DNA of 21,337 bases from Coriobacteriales bacterium (GTDB lineage Bacteria; Actinomycetota; Coriobacteriia; Coriobacteriales; UBA8131). This document shows positions 8,509 through 15,579 of the stretch, piece after piece; position 1 is the first letter of the stretch; the number at the start of each line of letters is the position of its first letter. The translations under genes and the position numbers were made by a program. The stretch spans positions 1 through 21,337 of the forward strand of contig JAISPK010000146.1 in the NCBI GenBank assembly GCA_031274985.1, given 5' to 3'. A model generated the notes under the pieces. The model had not been told where the DNA came from. It did not search any database and saw only the letters and a list, made by a program, of their open reading frames with translations.

Positions 8509-8635
8509 AAATCTCTGCAAAAGAGAATACCATTATCCCTAAAAGTCACCGAAAACACGCAAGGCAGTTGCAGGCAGCGCCACAGGGTCGTGGCCGTTGC
8601 CCAGCAATCACCCTTGTGTTGCAACAATCGGGTAC

Positions 8636-10243
8636 TTACTTTTCTTCATCAGGTAAAAGACCACTGCTATGAAAGTCGTGACGGATCTTCTTGTAGTGAT
8701 ACATTATTGCATCCGCCTCAGAGAATACGGCATTGTAAGCCTGATCCGCTGAGGTCATCAACGTGTACCCCCAGGATATGCTCGGAGAATCAAAGAGTGG
8801 ATGGTGTTTTCCGGAGCAGCGGGTAATCACATTGCGTACAAAAGCTTCAGCCATTTCTTCGCTTCCGTTTGGAACCAGCATGACAAACTCATCGCCGCCG
8901 ATTCGCGCAACAAACGCATTATGTGGCATGGCCTTTCTGATGATATCAGCAACCATTATCAGCAGCTCATCGCCCAACAGATGGCCATAAGCATCGTTAA
9001 TCAGTTTGAGCCTGTTAACGTCTCCAACAAAAATGAGGAGCGGCATGTTCTCTTCTTTCACAATGGTTCGCACGCGCTCTAAGTAGGCATTTCTGTTGTA
9101 GAGTTTGGTGAGGTGATCGTAATATGCAATGCCCTCGAATTTTCTCAGCAGAGTATAGAGCGGGGTCACTTCGGATATCTCAACGATAAAACCAAAGACC
9201 CGCTTTTTGTTGCCCGCTTTATGCGTGGTGAGGTAAAAATGCTTTTCTACACCATCTTGCACCACAATGATGACGTCATCATCATGGGGCGAGGTACGGC
9301 AGTCGTATTCATTGAGGATCCGCTTGCGATAACGGTCGATATGCTCTTTGAACATCGGTTCGGGCAGGGGGTATTCTTCTCCCCATTCGGACTTATTCCA
9401 ATCGAGAATCCTCTTTTTACGGCTCAGGATAATAACGGCGGTTGAGAGGCTCCCAACCACAAACTCCCGTGAAGTGACGATAACTTCCGAGGCCGGCATG
9501 ACCCACATGGCGGTATAGAGCAGGTAGAGCACGAGGATAAAGGCCACGGGGGCTGCCAGCTGCAGGAGAAAGTCCAAGAGGGTGATGGCTTTGAGGGTGA
9601 TGGTGTAGGGGGGTGGATCAAAGAAGAGCCCGTTGAGGGCAAGCAGGATAACAAAAACCGTGATGCTCACCAGCAGATAGCGGGTCGAACGACGCGTGCG
9701 GCGCGGCATCTGATAGAGCACGTCAAAGCACAGCAGATAGGCTCGTACCAGGCAGACAATGGCATAGAGATAAAATACGAGCAAATACCACTGAGACTCC
9801 AGGGCGGGAGGCAGGATGTCCAAAAGGCCCGGAAAGAGCAGGTCACGCAGCAACACGAATATCAATAAGACCGGAATCACCAGGGGCAGGATAATAAAAA
9901 TCACCCGCTGCTCTTTATAGGATACCTGTTGGCGGATATGCAGGCACAGCAGAGCCGGAATCGGGAGGATTCCAATGAGCCCCAGCTCAGAGAGTATCTT
10001 TGAGAAGTGCACCTCAAATACCATGAACAGCGAGCAAACGGCCCAGAACAACACCGCAAAACAGAGGACGATAAAATAGGTGCTGCTCCATTGGCGCTTT
10101 ATTCTCTTGACAAAAGAATAGACCATCAAGAAGAGAATCAAAGAACTGAGTATAACCAGGATAGACTTGTTGAGCAGTGCATCGTTATACAATAAATCCA
10201 AGAGCGCTTCTGAAGCCTCTCGCATCGAATCTACTACGTCCAT
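8636..10243 (-). CDS. Membrane diguanylate cyclase, 7TM-PAS-GGDEF
   Basis: 535 residues from ATG 10243, with GGGAG 8 nt upstream. Seven hydrophobic helices (about 26-45, 55-76, 85-103, 113-134, 151-172, 187-207, 219-247) resemble the 7TM sensor found on some histidine kinases. A PAS-like region (about 255-365) and a GGDEF domain (about 372-520) follow. The cyclase motifs are intact: YDHLTKLYNRNAY, DVNRLKLINDAYGHLLGDELL (in part) and RIGGDEF at 447-453. It should therefore make cyclic di-GMP from two GTP molecules at the membrane. The RxxD product-inhibition site normally five residues before GGDEF is absent (sequence HNAFVARI). The signal sensed by the 7TM/PAS part is unknown. It lies 52 bp downstream of the MFS gene with no clear terminator between them. 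Confidence 0.92.
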   Translation of the reverse strand: MDVVDSMREASEALLDLLYNDALLNKSILVILSSLILFLMVYSFVKRIKRQWSSTYFIVLCFAVLFWAVCSLFMVFEVHFSKILSELGLIGILPIPALLCLHIRQQVSYKEQRVIFIILPLVIPVLLIFVLLRDLLFPGLLDILPPALESQWYLLVFYLYAIVCLVRAYLLCFDVLYQMPRRTRRSTRYLLVSITVFVILLALNGLFFDPPPYTITLKAITLLDFLLQLAAPVAFILVLYLLYTAMWVMPASEVIVTSREFVVGSLSTAVIILSRKKRILDWNKSEWGEEYPLPEPMFKEHIDRYRKRILNEYDCRTSPHDDDVIIVVQDGVEKHFYLTTHKAGNKKRVFGFIVEISEVTPLYTLLRKFEGIAYYDHLTKLYNRNAYLERVRTIVKEENMPLLIFVGDVNRLKLINDAYGHLLGDELLIMVADIIRKAMPHNAFVARIGGDEFVMLVPNGSEEMAEAFVRNVITRCSGKHHPLFDSPSISWGYTLMTSADQAYNAVFSEADAIMYHYKKIRHDFHSSGLLPDEEK

Positions 10244-10295
10244 GGTGTACTCCCTGCTCTGTTGGTAACTCTGTCAGGCCGGGCCCCCGAAAGGG

Positions 10296-11501
10296 TCAAG
10301 AAACCTGTGTGTCACTGACGCGCGCGTTGTTTCTCATGAGAAACAGTAGCAACAGTGCCGCAACCAGTGAAAGTGCTGCTCCAAAAACAAAGGGAACGGT
10401 AGCATTAAAAGTATCCCACAAAATACCTGCTATTATGCTGGCGGGCAGCAAGGCAATTCCTACTACCGTTGCCTGTAACCCCAGCATCGTCCCTTTGAGT
10501 TCAGGCGGCGATATCTCAACTATATATGCCCGCTCGACTCCGGTGATCAAGGCGGTATATGCTCCGTAGAGCACAAACGCTGCAATCATCACCCCCTGGT
10601 TTGGCGCAAAGCCAAAGCAAAGATAACAGAGAGTGAAAGTCGAATACCCAGATACCAGCAGTTTTTTTCGCCCTATACGGTCGGATAACCTGCCAAGTGG
10701 TATGGATAAAATCGAGGCTATCGCGCTATAGATCAAATATAACAAAATCACACTGATTGTGTCAAAGCCAACAGCATAGGCTTTGAGCAGAATAAAGGCA
10801 TTAGAGGAGTTGCCCAGGGTAAACAAAAGGCTTACCAAAAGATACAGCCGCAGCTGTCCGCTGATCTTGCCAAAATTCTTCCAAAAAGCCTCGCGTTTCT
10901 TTGTGGGGCGGGGGAGCTTTTTTTCTTTAACAAAGCTAAACAGCGCAAGCCCCAGAGCTGCCGGTATGAGCGAGAGCCCAAACAGCAGTTTATAGTCTAT
11001 ACCGTTGCTCATGTTGAGCAAGATAAGGTAGGCAATGAGAACCCCGAGAGCGGTTCCCAGCATATCCAAAGCCTTGTGGATGCCAAAGGCACGGCCCATG
11101 TTGTTTTTGTCGGTGCTCTCGCTCACCAAAACATCACGGGGCGCGGTACGAATACCCTTGCCGATACGATCGATTACGCGGGCTGCCAGTACGCCGGCCC
11201 AGGTGCCGGCTATCAGCAGGGCTAATTTGTAGAGAATCCCCGGAGCATAGCCGATAAACGCCAGGAGTTTCTTCTTTTGAAACCGGTCGCTCACGTAGCC
11301 GCTGAACACCTTCAAAAGGCTCGCGACGCTCTCTGCGATGCCTTCGATGATTCCCACCAGAGCGGGGGTTGCGCCGAGCACCATGGTTAAGTAAAGCGGA
11401 ATGAGCGGGTAAACCATCTCGGTGCTGAGGTCGGTGAACAAACTGATCAGTCCTAAAAAGATGACGTTACGTAACACCCTGGGTTTTTTGGTGGTGCTCA
11501 T
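10296..11501 (-). CDS. MFS efflux transporter, probably linked to arsenic
   Basis: 401 residues with about 12 hydrophobic segments, a full-length major facilitator. The N-terminal half has TDLSTEMVYPLIPLYL (23-38), the loop 2-3 motif GYVSDRFQKKK (68-78) and DRIGKGIRTAPRD (111-123). The second half repeats the loop motif as GRLSDRIGRKK. This family is usually annotated only as 'MFS transporter'. It starts 10 nt after the arsM stop codon, so the two are almost certainly co-transcribed. That position suggests export of trivalent arsenic or its methylated products, similar in role to the MFS exporter ArsK; this is inference from context and no substrate residue can be read. The C-terminus is a short polar tail. 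Confidence 0.85.
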   Translation of the reverse strand: MSTTKKPRVLRNVIFLGLISLFTDLSTEMVYPLIPLYLTMVLGATPALVGIIEGIAESVASLLKVFSGYVSDRFQKKKLLAFIGYAPGILYKLALLIAGTWAGVLAARVIDRIGKGIRTAPRDVLVSESTDKNNMGRAFGIHKALDMLGTALGVLIAYLILLNMSNGIDYKLLFGLSLIPAALGLALFSFVKEKKLPRPTKKREAFWKNFGKISGQLRLYLLVSLLFTLGNSSNAFILLKAYAVGFDTISVILLYLIYSAIASILSIPLGRLSDRIGRKKLLVSGYSTFTLCYLCFGFAPNQGVMIAAFVLYGAYTALITGVERAYIVEISPPELKGTMLGLQATVVGIALLPASIIAGILWDTFNATVPFVFGAALSLVAALLLLFLMRNNARVSDTQVS

Positions 11502-11511
11502 AGCCCGGTGC

Positions 11512-12408
11512 CTACTTGTCAGCCCTTATCAGCGCTCCGGCAAAAGCGCCATCCAGCGCATCGAGACTTATTTCGGAAAGATCATCTTCAAAAGAAGCGG
11601 CAAATTCTGTTTTTATAACATCCCGTGTGTAGGGGTGGACGATCTCAATCGAGATGTTCGAGAATCCGCAGACACGCAGCAGCTGCTCGAAGTGCTCTAC
11701 GGTAATCGTCCCTGCAAGACAGCCACACCACATCTCAGCATTCCTGCGAAACTCGGGGGCCACCTCTTTTACGCTCACAACATCGGCAATCCGTAATCTA
11801 CCGCCCGGCTTTAAGACCCTGAATGCCTCTTCGAGTGCCTGCTCTTTGTAAGGAGAAAGGTTTATAACGCAGTTAGACAAGATCACGTCCACTGAATTTG
11901 CCAGCAGCGGAATCTGTTCAATATAGCCCTTGATAAACTCAACATTCCCGGCACCCATCCTCGCCTTGTTCTCGTTGGCCAGGCGCAGCATTTCATCGGT
12001 CATATCCAGTCCGTAGACCTTGCCCGCATCCCCTACAAAGCGGGAGGCGAGCAATACATCGATGCCGCCACCGCTCCCCAGGTCGAGTACCGTTTCGCCC
12101 TCCTTGAGCTCTGCAAACACCAGAGGGTTTGCGCAGCCCAGTGAGGCAGCAATCGCCTCTCGGGGGAGCTCAGAAAGCTCGGCGTCTGCGTAGTTGATTG
12201 AGGTATCGGTGATCTGCAGCCCGGCATCTTCGAGCGTTGCCGTTGCCGAGCCGCAACACGACGACATCAAGGGGGCGGATGCCGGCGCGGCGCAGCAGGA
12301 GGAGAGCGGTGTTGACGGGGCGCAGCATAACGCCCCCTCGGTATCGCTGTTTCCTATGCCGGCTGCAATTTTGCCGTAGCGATCCTGTACTACTTCGTGA
12401 ATATCCAT
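11512..12408 (-). CDS. arsM: Arsenite methyltransferase
   Basis: ArsM transfers methyl groups from S-adenosylmethionine to As(III), giving methylated and eventually volatile arsenicals. The 298-residue protein has the SAM-binding motif VLDLGSGGGIDVLLAS (107-122), then GLDMTDEML and RVLKPGGRLRIADV. The cysteines that hold arsenic are present: C92 in SLGCANP, C180 in LSNCVINL and C230 in WCGCLAG (with an extra C228). Upstream of the fold are three adjacent Cys-Cys pairs at 28-29, 38-39 and 51-52, which may bind or deliver the metalloid. ATG 12408 follows AGAAGGG at about 9 nt. The MFS gene follows directly. No arsR repressor is seen. The 5' leader is occupied by the left REP pair, so expression may depend on read-through from the transposase gene or on a promoter within the repeats. 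Confidence 0.95.
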   Translation of the reverse strand: MDIHEVVQDRYGKIAAGIGNSDTEGALCCAPSTPLSSCCAAPASAPLMSSCCGSATATLEDAGLQITDTSINYADAELSELPREAIAASLGCANPLVFAELKEGETVLDLGSGGGIDVLLASRFVGDAGKVYGLDMTDEMLRLANENKARMGAGNVEFIKGYIEQIPLLANSVDVILSNCVINLSPYKEQALEEAFRVLKPGGRLRIADVVSVKEVAPEFRRNAEMWCGCLAGTITVEHFEQLLRVCGFSNISIEIVHPYTRDVIKTEFAASFEDDLSEISLDALDGAFAGALIRADK

Positions 12409-12430
12409 GACATAAACCCTTCTCTTGAAA

Positions 12431-12487
12431 CCTGTCAGGGGGACGGAGAAAATGACAGCCTGTCAGGGGGACGGAGAAAATGACAGG
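12431..12487 (+). repeat. Left REP pair (two tandem copies)
   Basis: Two head-to-tail copies abut at 12431-12458 and 12459-12487. Each begins CCTGTCA and ends TGACAG(G), a 7-bp inverted repeat around the 15-nt core GGGGGACGGAGAAAA, so each can fold as a hairpin. The pair lies between the transposase stop codon and the arsM start. Confidence 0.9.
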
Positions 12488-12503
12488 CAATTCGCAATGG
12501 ACA

Positions 12504-13337
12504 TCAGCTGAAGAGGTTAGAGTCAGAAGAAACTGGCACATCCCTTTTTGGGATCCTCATCCGTTTGGGTTTGCCTGCCTCGAGGACTACACTACGGTTG
12601 ATGCCTGTCAAACGGGAGAGTTGTCTTATAGATAGGCCATCTCCTTTAAGGCGAGTCAGTATCACGTCGCGCTCCTCCTTGCCCAACGTAGCGACATCGC
12701 CACACGAGCGCACACGGGCTCTGTCCTTGATGAGCTCGATTGCCTCATCGTCTTTGACGTGCCTGACTGTATCGGTGTCAAGGAATCTGTGGTCATCTTT
12801 CAAGCTACCGGCGACAAACTCAATGAACGATTCTCTGGCCTGCCCTTCGCCTTCAGAGAGCATTCCAAGAATAAGATCGGTATCTGTCAGGCTGGTCTTT
12901 GGGCCACCGTCCTTTGTGTAGTCGGTGTAGCTGGTCCAATAGGAGATGGGCTCACCGACAAGGACCGGGTTGTTGAGGATATAGCGAACCGCTTGTAGGA
13001 GATAGGCATCACTTTCTACAGGCTCACTTCTAAAACGGTTTTGGAACAGATAACCGACTCGCTCATATTTGGCGTTGTAGTTGCGTGCATAGCTCGTGGC
13101 AAGGCGCCTCATCGACTCTGATAAGCCCTTCGGGCCCTCCTTGACAAGCAGGTGGACATGGTTTCCCATGAGTGCGAATGCGATAAGAGAAAAGCCGTTT
13201 TCAGCTTTGTAGCGCTCAAGGCATCCAAGAAAGGTAGTGCGATCCTCATCGTTATAGAAAAGCTGCAATTGGTCGATACCACGCAACATCACATGATATA
13301 CGCCACTCTCGCTTTTTATACGGGAAGTCCTCACCAT
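12504..13337 (-). CDS. REP-associated tyrosine transposase (RAYT, HUH/Y1 family)
   Basis: 277 residues from ATG 13337, chosen because GAGGTGA lies 7-8 nt upstream and the domain starts at once (RTSRIKSESGVYHVMLRGID). The open frame continues upstream to 13709 but would cross the REPs and the tRNA, so that extension is not real. The HUH metal-binding pair is H60-V-H62 in MGNHVHLLV. The likely catalytic tyrosine is Y119 in VRYILNNPV, the helix that carries it in the TnpA_REP family. FQNRFRSEPVE (98-108) is also typical. The C-terminal part (about 195-265) contains a helix-turn-helix-like stretch, LSIRQLSRLTGINRSVVLEA. These enzymes nick and join single-stranded DNA at REP hairpins. All visible motifs are intact, so the enzyme could be active. 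Confidence 0.92.
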   Translation of the reverse strand: MVRTSRIKSESGVYHVMLRGIDQLQLFYNDEDRTTFLGCLERYKAENGFSLIAFALMGNHVHLLVKEGPKGLSESMRRLATSYARNYNAKYERVGYLFQNRFRSEPVESDAYLLQAVRYILNNPVLVGEPISYWTSYTDYTKDGGPKTSLTDTDLILGMLSEGEGQARESFIEFVAGSLKDDHRFLDTDTVRHVKDDEAIELIKDRARVRSCGDVATLGKEERDVILTRLKGDGLSIRQLSRLTGINRSVVLEAGKPKRMRIPKRDVPVSSDSNLFS

Positions 13338-13376
13338 CGCAATCACCTCAGGAGAAGCGTAGAGGATAACGTTATG

Positions 13377-13438
13377 CCTGTCAAATTCCCCGTCCCCCTG
13401 ACAGGCATGCCTGTCAAATTCTCCGTCCCCCTGACAGG
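13377..13438 (-). repeat. Right REP pair (two copies, inverted relative to the left pair)
   Basis: Copies at 13377-13405 and 13410-13438, joined by CATG. They keep the 7-bp CCTGTCA/TGACAGG stems and the core CGTCCCCC. Compared with the complement of the left copy, the inner copy differs by AA for TT in the core, and one copy has CCCC where the other has CTCC. The junction is itself palindromic (GACAGGCATGCCTGTC). Confidence 0.9.
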
Positions 13439-13459
13439 CACGTCCAGGGACCCAAACGA

Positions 13460-13496
13460 CAATTCCCTGCATATCCGATGGATATGCAGGGAATTG
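13460..13496. repeat. Perfect 17-bp-stem palindrome next to the tRNA 3' end
   Basis: The arm CAATTCCCTGCATATCC (13460-13476) pairs perfectly with 13480-13496 across a 3-nt loop (GAT). It begins one base beyond the tRNA CCA end. In the tRNA direction it is followed by TCGTTTGGG, which is not a strong U-tract. It could be a tRNA terminator, a 3' processing structure or a separate small palindromic repeat. Confidence 0.75.
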
Positions 13497-13497
13497 A

Positions 13498-13573
13498 TGG
13501 TGGAGCCTAGGGGGATCGAACCCCTGACCTCTTGGCTGCCAGCCAAGCGCTCTCCCAGCTGAGCTAAGGCCCC
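13498..13573 (-). tRNA. tRNA-Ala (anticodon GGC)
   Basis: 76 nt including an encoded CCA end. The acceptor stem GGGGCCT/AGGCTCC contains the G3:U70 pair that identifies alanine tRNAs. The D arm is GCTC-AGCTGGGA-GAGC. The anticodon loop is CTGGCAG between CTTGG and CCAAG, giving anticodon GGC (codon GCC). The T arm is AGGGG-TTCGATC-CCCCT. Confidence 0.97.
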
Positions 13574-13590
13574 ACTGATGCAACTGTGCA

Positions 13591-13618
13591 AGTATAGCAA
13601 AACATCCGGACAGTTCAA
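13591..13618 (-). promoter_or_regulatory. Promoter of tRNA-Ala
   Basis: On the minus strand -35 TTGAAC (13618-13613) and -10 TATACT (13596-13591) are 16 bp apart, with TGC directly before the -10 (extended form). The predicted start is about 10 nt upstream of the mature tRNA 5' end at 13573. Confidence 0.7.
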
Positions 13619-13632
13619 GTGTCGGTTGACTA

Positions 13633-13641
13633 TGAGATAAT
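13633..13641 (+). promoter_or_regulatory. Extended -10 of uvrC, placed for a leaderless mRNA
   Basis: TGAGATAAT is a TGn-extended -10 (GATAAT) ending 9 nt before ATG 13651. Transcription would start at or within a few bases of the start codon, and no Shine-Dalgarno sequence is present. The hexamer is part of a 15-bp palindrome (GAGATAA-T-TTATCTC, 13634-13648) that might be an operator. Confidence 0.5.
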
Positions 13642-13650
13642 TTATCTCTG

Positions 13651-15546
13651 ATGAATGACGAATTTGCCCATATTAACGATCTCAAAAAACAGCTTGAGGC
13701 GGTACCCAAAGAGCCCGGCGTGTATCTTTGGAAAGACGCAGAGCAAAACGTGCTCTATGTTGGCAAAGCCAAGCAGCTCAGAGCGCGGATGCGCCAGTAT
13801 GTGGGATTCCAGGATGAAAGGGCGACCATACCTGCGCTCATGGCCCGTACGCGCACCTTTGACTACCTGGTAACCACCAGCGAACACGAGTCATTGATAC
13901 TCGAAAAAAACCTCATCGACCAGTTTTTACCTCCGTTTAACGTGGGCTTTAAGGATGATAAGAGTTATCCGTTTATTGCGCTAACCCTGGGAGACACCTT
14001 TCCAGCAATCAAGTACACGCGCGAAAAACCACAACCGGGTACCCGTTACTTTGGTCCCTACACGGATGCGCGAGCAGCGCATGAGACCATGGACACCGCG
14101 CGGCGCATTGTGCCCCTCTGTAAGACCACCTGCACGGAATGGAAGCGGCTCACTAAGTCGCTTCAGCGGCAAGTCCAACAACAAATACCTCAAATAACTA
14201 CCAGACCCTGCTTTGACTACCACGTTGGTCTGGGGCCCGGACCCTGTACCGGCGCCTGTAGCCCGGAAGAGTATCGCAGCCACGTTGGCAAGATCACCCG
14301 CTTTCTCAGCGGTCACCGCAGAGAGTTTATCAGTTTGCTCAAAGATGAGATTGAGCAAGCTGCCGCAGAGCTTGACTTTGAACGTGCCGCGCGCACAAAA
14401 AAGCGACTCGACACGCTCACGCACCTTAAGGATAAGCAAAACGTCGTGCTCAACCCCCGATTGGCTGCCGATACCATTGGCTTTTACCGCGAGGAGACCA
14501 TCACCGGTGTTCAGGTTCTCACGGTGCGCGAAGGGCTGGTTCTGCTGCGCAACGAATTCATCCTCGACAAAGGCCTGGACGTTGCAGACGACGAGCTCAT
14601 CAGAGGCTTTTTACTCAAGTACTACGAGCAGGCCTCGTATATTCCCAAGGAGATAATCCTGCGGTTTAAACCCGGCGACAGCGAGGTCATCGAGCAATGG
14701 CTCACCGACAAACTTGCCTCTGCGCGAGGTGCAAAGGTGCATATGACCATTCCCCGCGCGGGAGAAAAACACGAACTTCTCAAAATGGCCGAGCGCAATG
14801 CCCGTCACGCGCTCTCAAGGTATATGGCGCGTACGCGCTACCTGGAAGATCGCGTCAACAATGCCCTGCTGGAACTTGAGAGTTCCCTGGCCCTTGAGCA
14901 GGTGCCCATGCGCATCGAATGCTACGACATATCAACCTTTCACGGTGCGTACTCGGTGGCCTCACTCGTAGTATTTGAGGGAGGCAGACCCGCAAAAAAG
15001 GAGTATCGACACTTTAAGATCAAGCTACACAGCGAAGAGGCCAACGATGTAGCCATGATGGCCGAGGTCATCAAAAGGCGTTTCTCGGCAAAGAACCAGG
15101 AAAACACCCGCTTTGCCAAACAACCCGACCTGATCATCGTGGACGGAGGCAAACCACAGCTCAATGCAACGCTCGCCGTTCTCGAGGATTGCCAGGCCTC
15201 CACGGTGGAGGTAGTGGGTCTGGCAAAACACGATGAAGAGTTATTTGTGAGCTGGCAAAACAATGCGGTGATTTTACCGAGCGGATCAATGGGGCTGTAT
15301 CTGGTAAAGCAGATACGAGACGAAGCCCACCGTTTTGCCATAACCTACCACAGAAAACTGCGCAGCAAGGGCATGACCCAAACAATCCTCGACAATATTC
15401 CCGGCCTCGGCCCCAAGCGCAAAAAAGCCCTCCTCAAGGCTTTTGGCTCGCAAAAGGCGCTCAAAGCGGCAAGCCTCGAGGCGCTCTGTGCTGTTGAGGG
15501 TATTCCAAACGAGGTGGCAAAGAGTGTCTATACTGCGTTACACTAA
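13651..15546 (+). CDS. uvrC: Excinuclease ABC subunit C
   Basis: UvrC makes both incisions in nucleotide excision repair after UvrAB has located damage. At 631 residues it is full length. The N-terminal GIY-YIG nuclease has PGVYLW (22-27), LYVGKAK (35-41) and HESLILEKNLI. The zinc/iron-type cysteine region (PLCKTTC, GPCTGAC) and a UVR coiled-coil motif (ELDFERAARTKKRLD) follow. The C-terminal RNase H-like endonuclease has IECYDISTFHG and VDGGKPQL, and two helix-hairpin-helix motifs (IPGLGPKRKKALL and VEGIPNEVAKSVY) end the protein. ATG 13651 fits the usual distance to the nuclease domain, but no ribosome site precedes it. It starts the plus-strand housekeeping block; rapZ follows after 33 bp. 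Confidence 0.98.
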   Translation: MNDEFAHINDLKKQLEAVPKEPGVYLWKDAEQNVLYVGKAKQLRARMRQYVGFQDERATIPALMARTRTFDYLVTTSEHESLILEKNLIDQFLPPFNVGFKDDKSYPFIALTLGDTFPAIKYTREKPQPGTRYFGPYTDARAAHETMDTARRIVPLCKTTCTEWKRLTKSLQRQVQQQIPQITTRPCFDYHVGLGPGPCTGACSPEEYRSHVGKITRFLSGHRREFISLLKDEIEQAAAELDFERAARTKKRLDTLTHLKDKQNVVLNPRLAADTIGFYREETITGVQVLTVREGLVLLRNEFILDKGLDVADDELIRGFLLKYYEQASYIPKEIILRFKPGDSEVIEQWLTDKLASARGAKVHMTIPRAGEKHELLKMAERNARHALSRYMARTRYLEDRVNNALLELESSLALEQVPMRIECYDISTFHGAYSVASLVVFEGGRPAKKEYRHFKIKLHSEEANDVAMMAEVIKRRFSAKNQENTRFAKQPDLIIVDGGKPQLNATLAVLEDCQASTVEVVGLAKHDEELFVSWQNNAVILPSGSMGLYLVKQIRDEAHRFAITYHRKLRSKGMTQTILDNIPGLGPKRKKALLKAFGSQKALKAASLEALCAVEGIPNEVAKSVYTALH

Positions 15547-15579
15547 AAGAGCAACTTTTCTCAAAGAGAAGGAGGTAAG

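Larger units (their letters stand above)
12431..13438 (-). mobile_element. REP/RAYT element: Y1 transposase between inverted pairs of REP hairpins
   Basis: About 1.0 kb. A single transposase gene lies between two pairs of 29-bp repeats, and the pairs are in opposite orientation. This is the layout of REP-associated tyrosine transposase (RAYT) loci. No target-site duplication is visible at the edges (TTGAAA before 12431, CACGTC after 13438), as expected for HUH/Y1 enzymes. The unit sits between tRNA-Ala and arsM. Confidence 0.8.

Noticed and set aside
8445..8635. Cobalamin riboswitch upstream of cobT
   Set aside because: The conserved B12-box and core motifs are not seen on either strand; only a small GC hairpin without a U-tract (8573-8601) is present.
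12431..13438. CRISPR array
   Set aside because: The repeats occur only as two pairs, contain internal inverted repeats, have no regular spacers and flank a transposase rather than cas genes.
13626..13631. TTGACT as the -35 of uvrC
   Set aside because: It lies only 4 bp from the GATAAT -10, far too close for a -35/-10 pair.
13338..13709. Upstream extension of the transposase reading frame (401-residue version)
   Set aside because: It would read through the right REP pair, the palindrome and the tRNA-Ala gene; ATG 13337 has a good ribosome site and gives the full domain.
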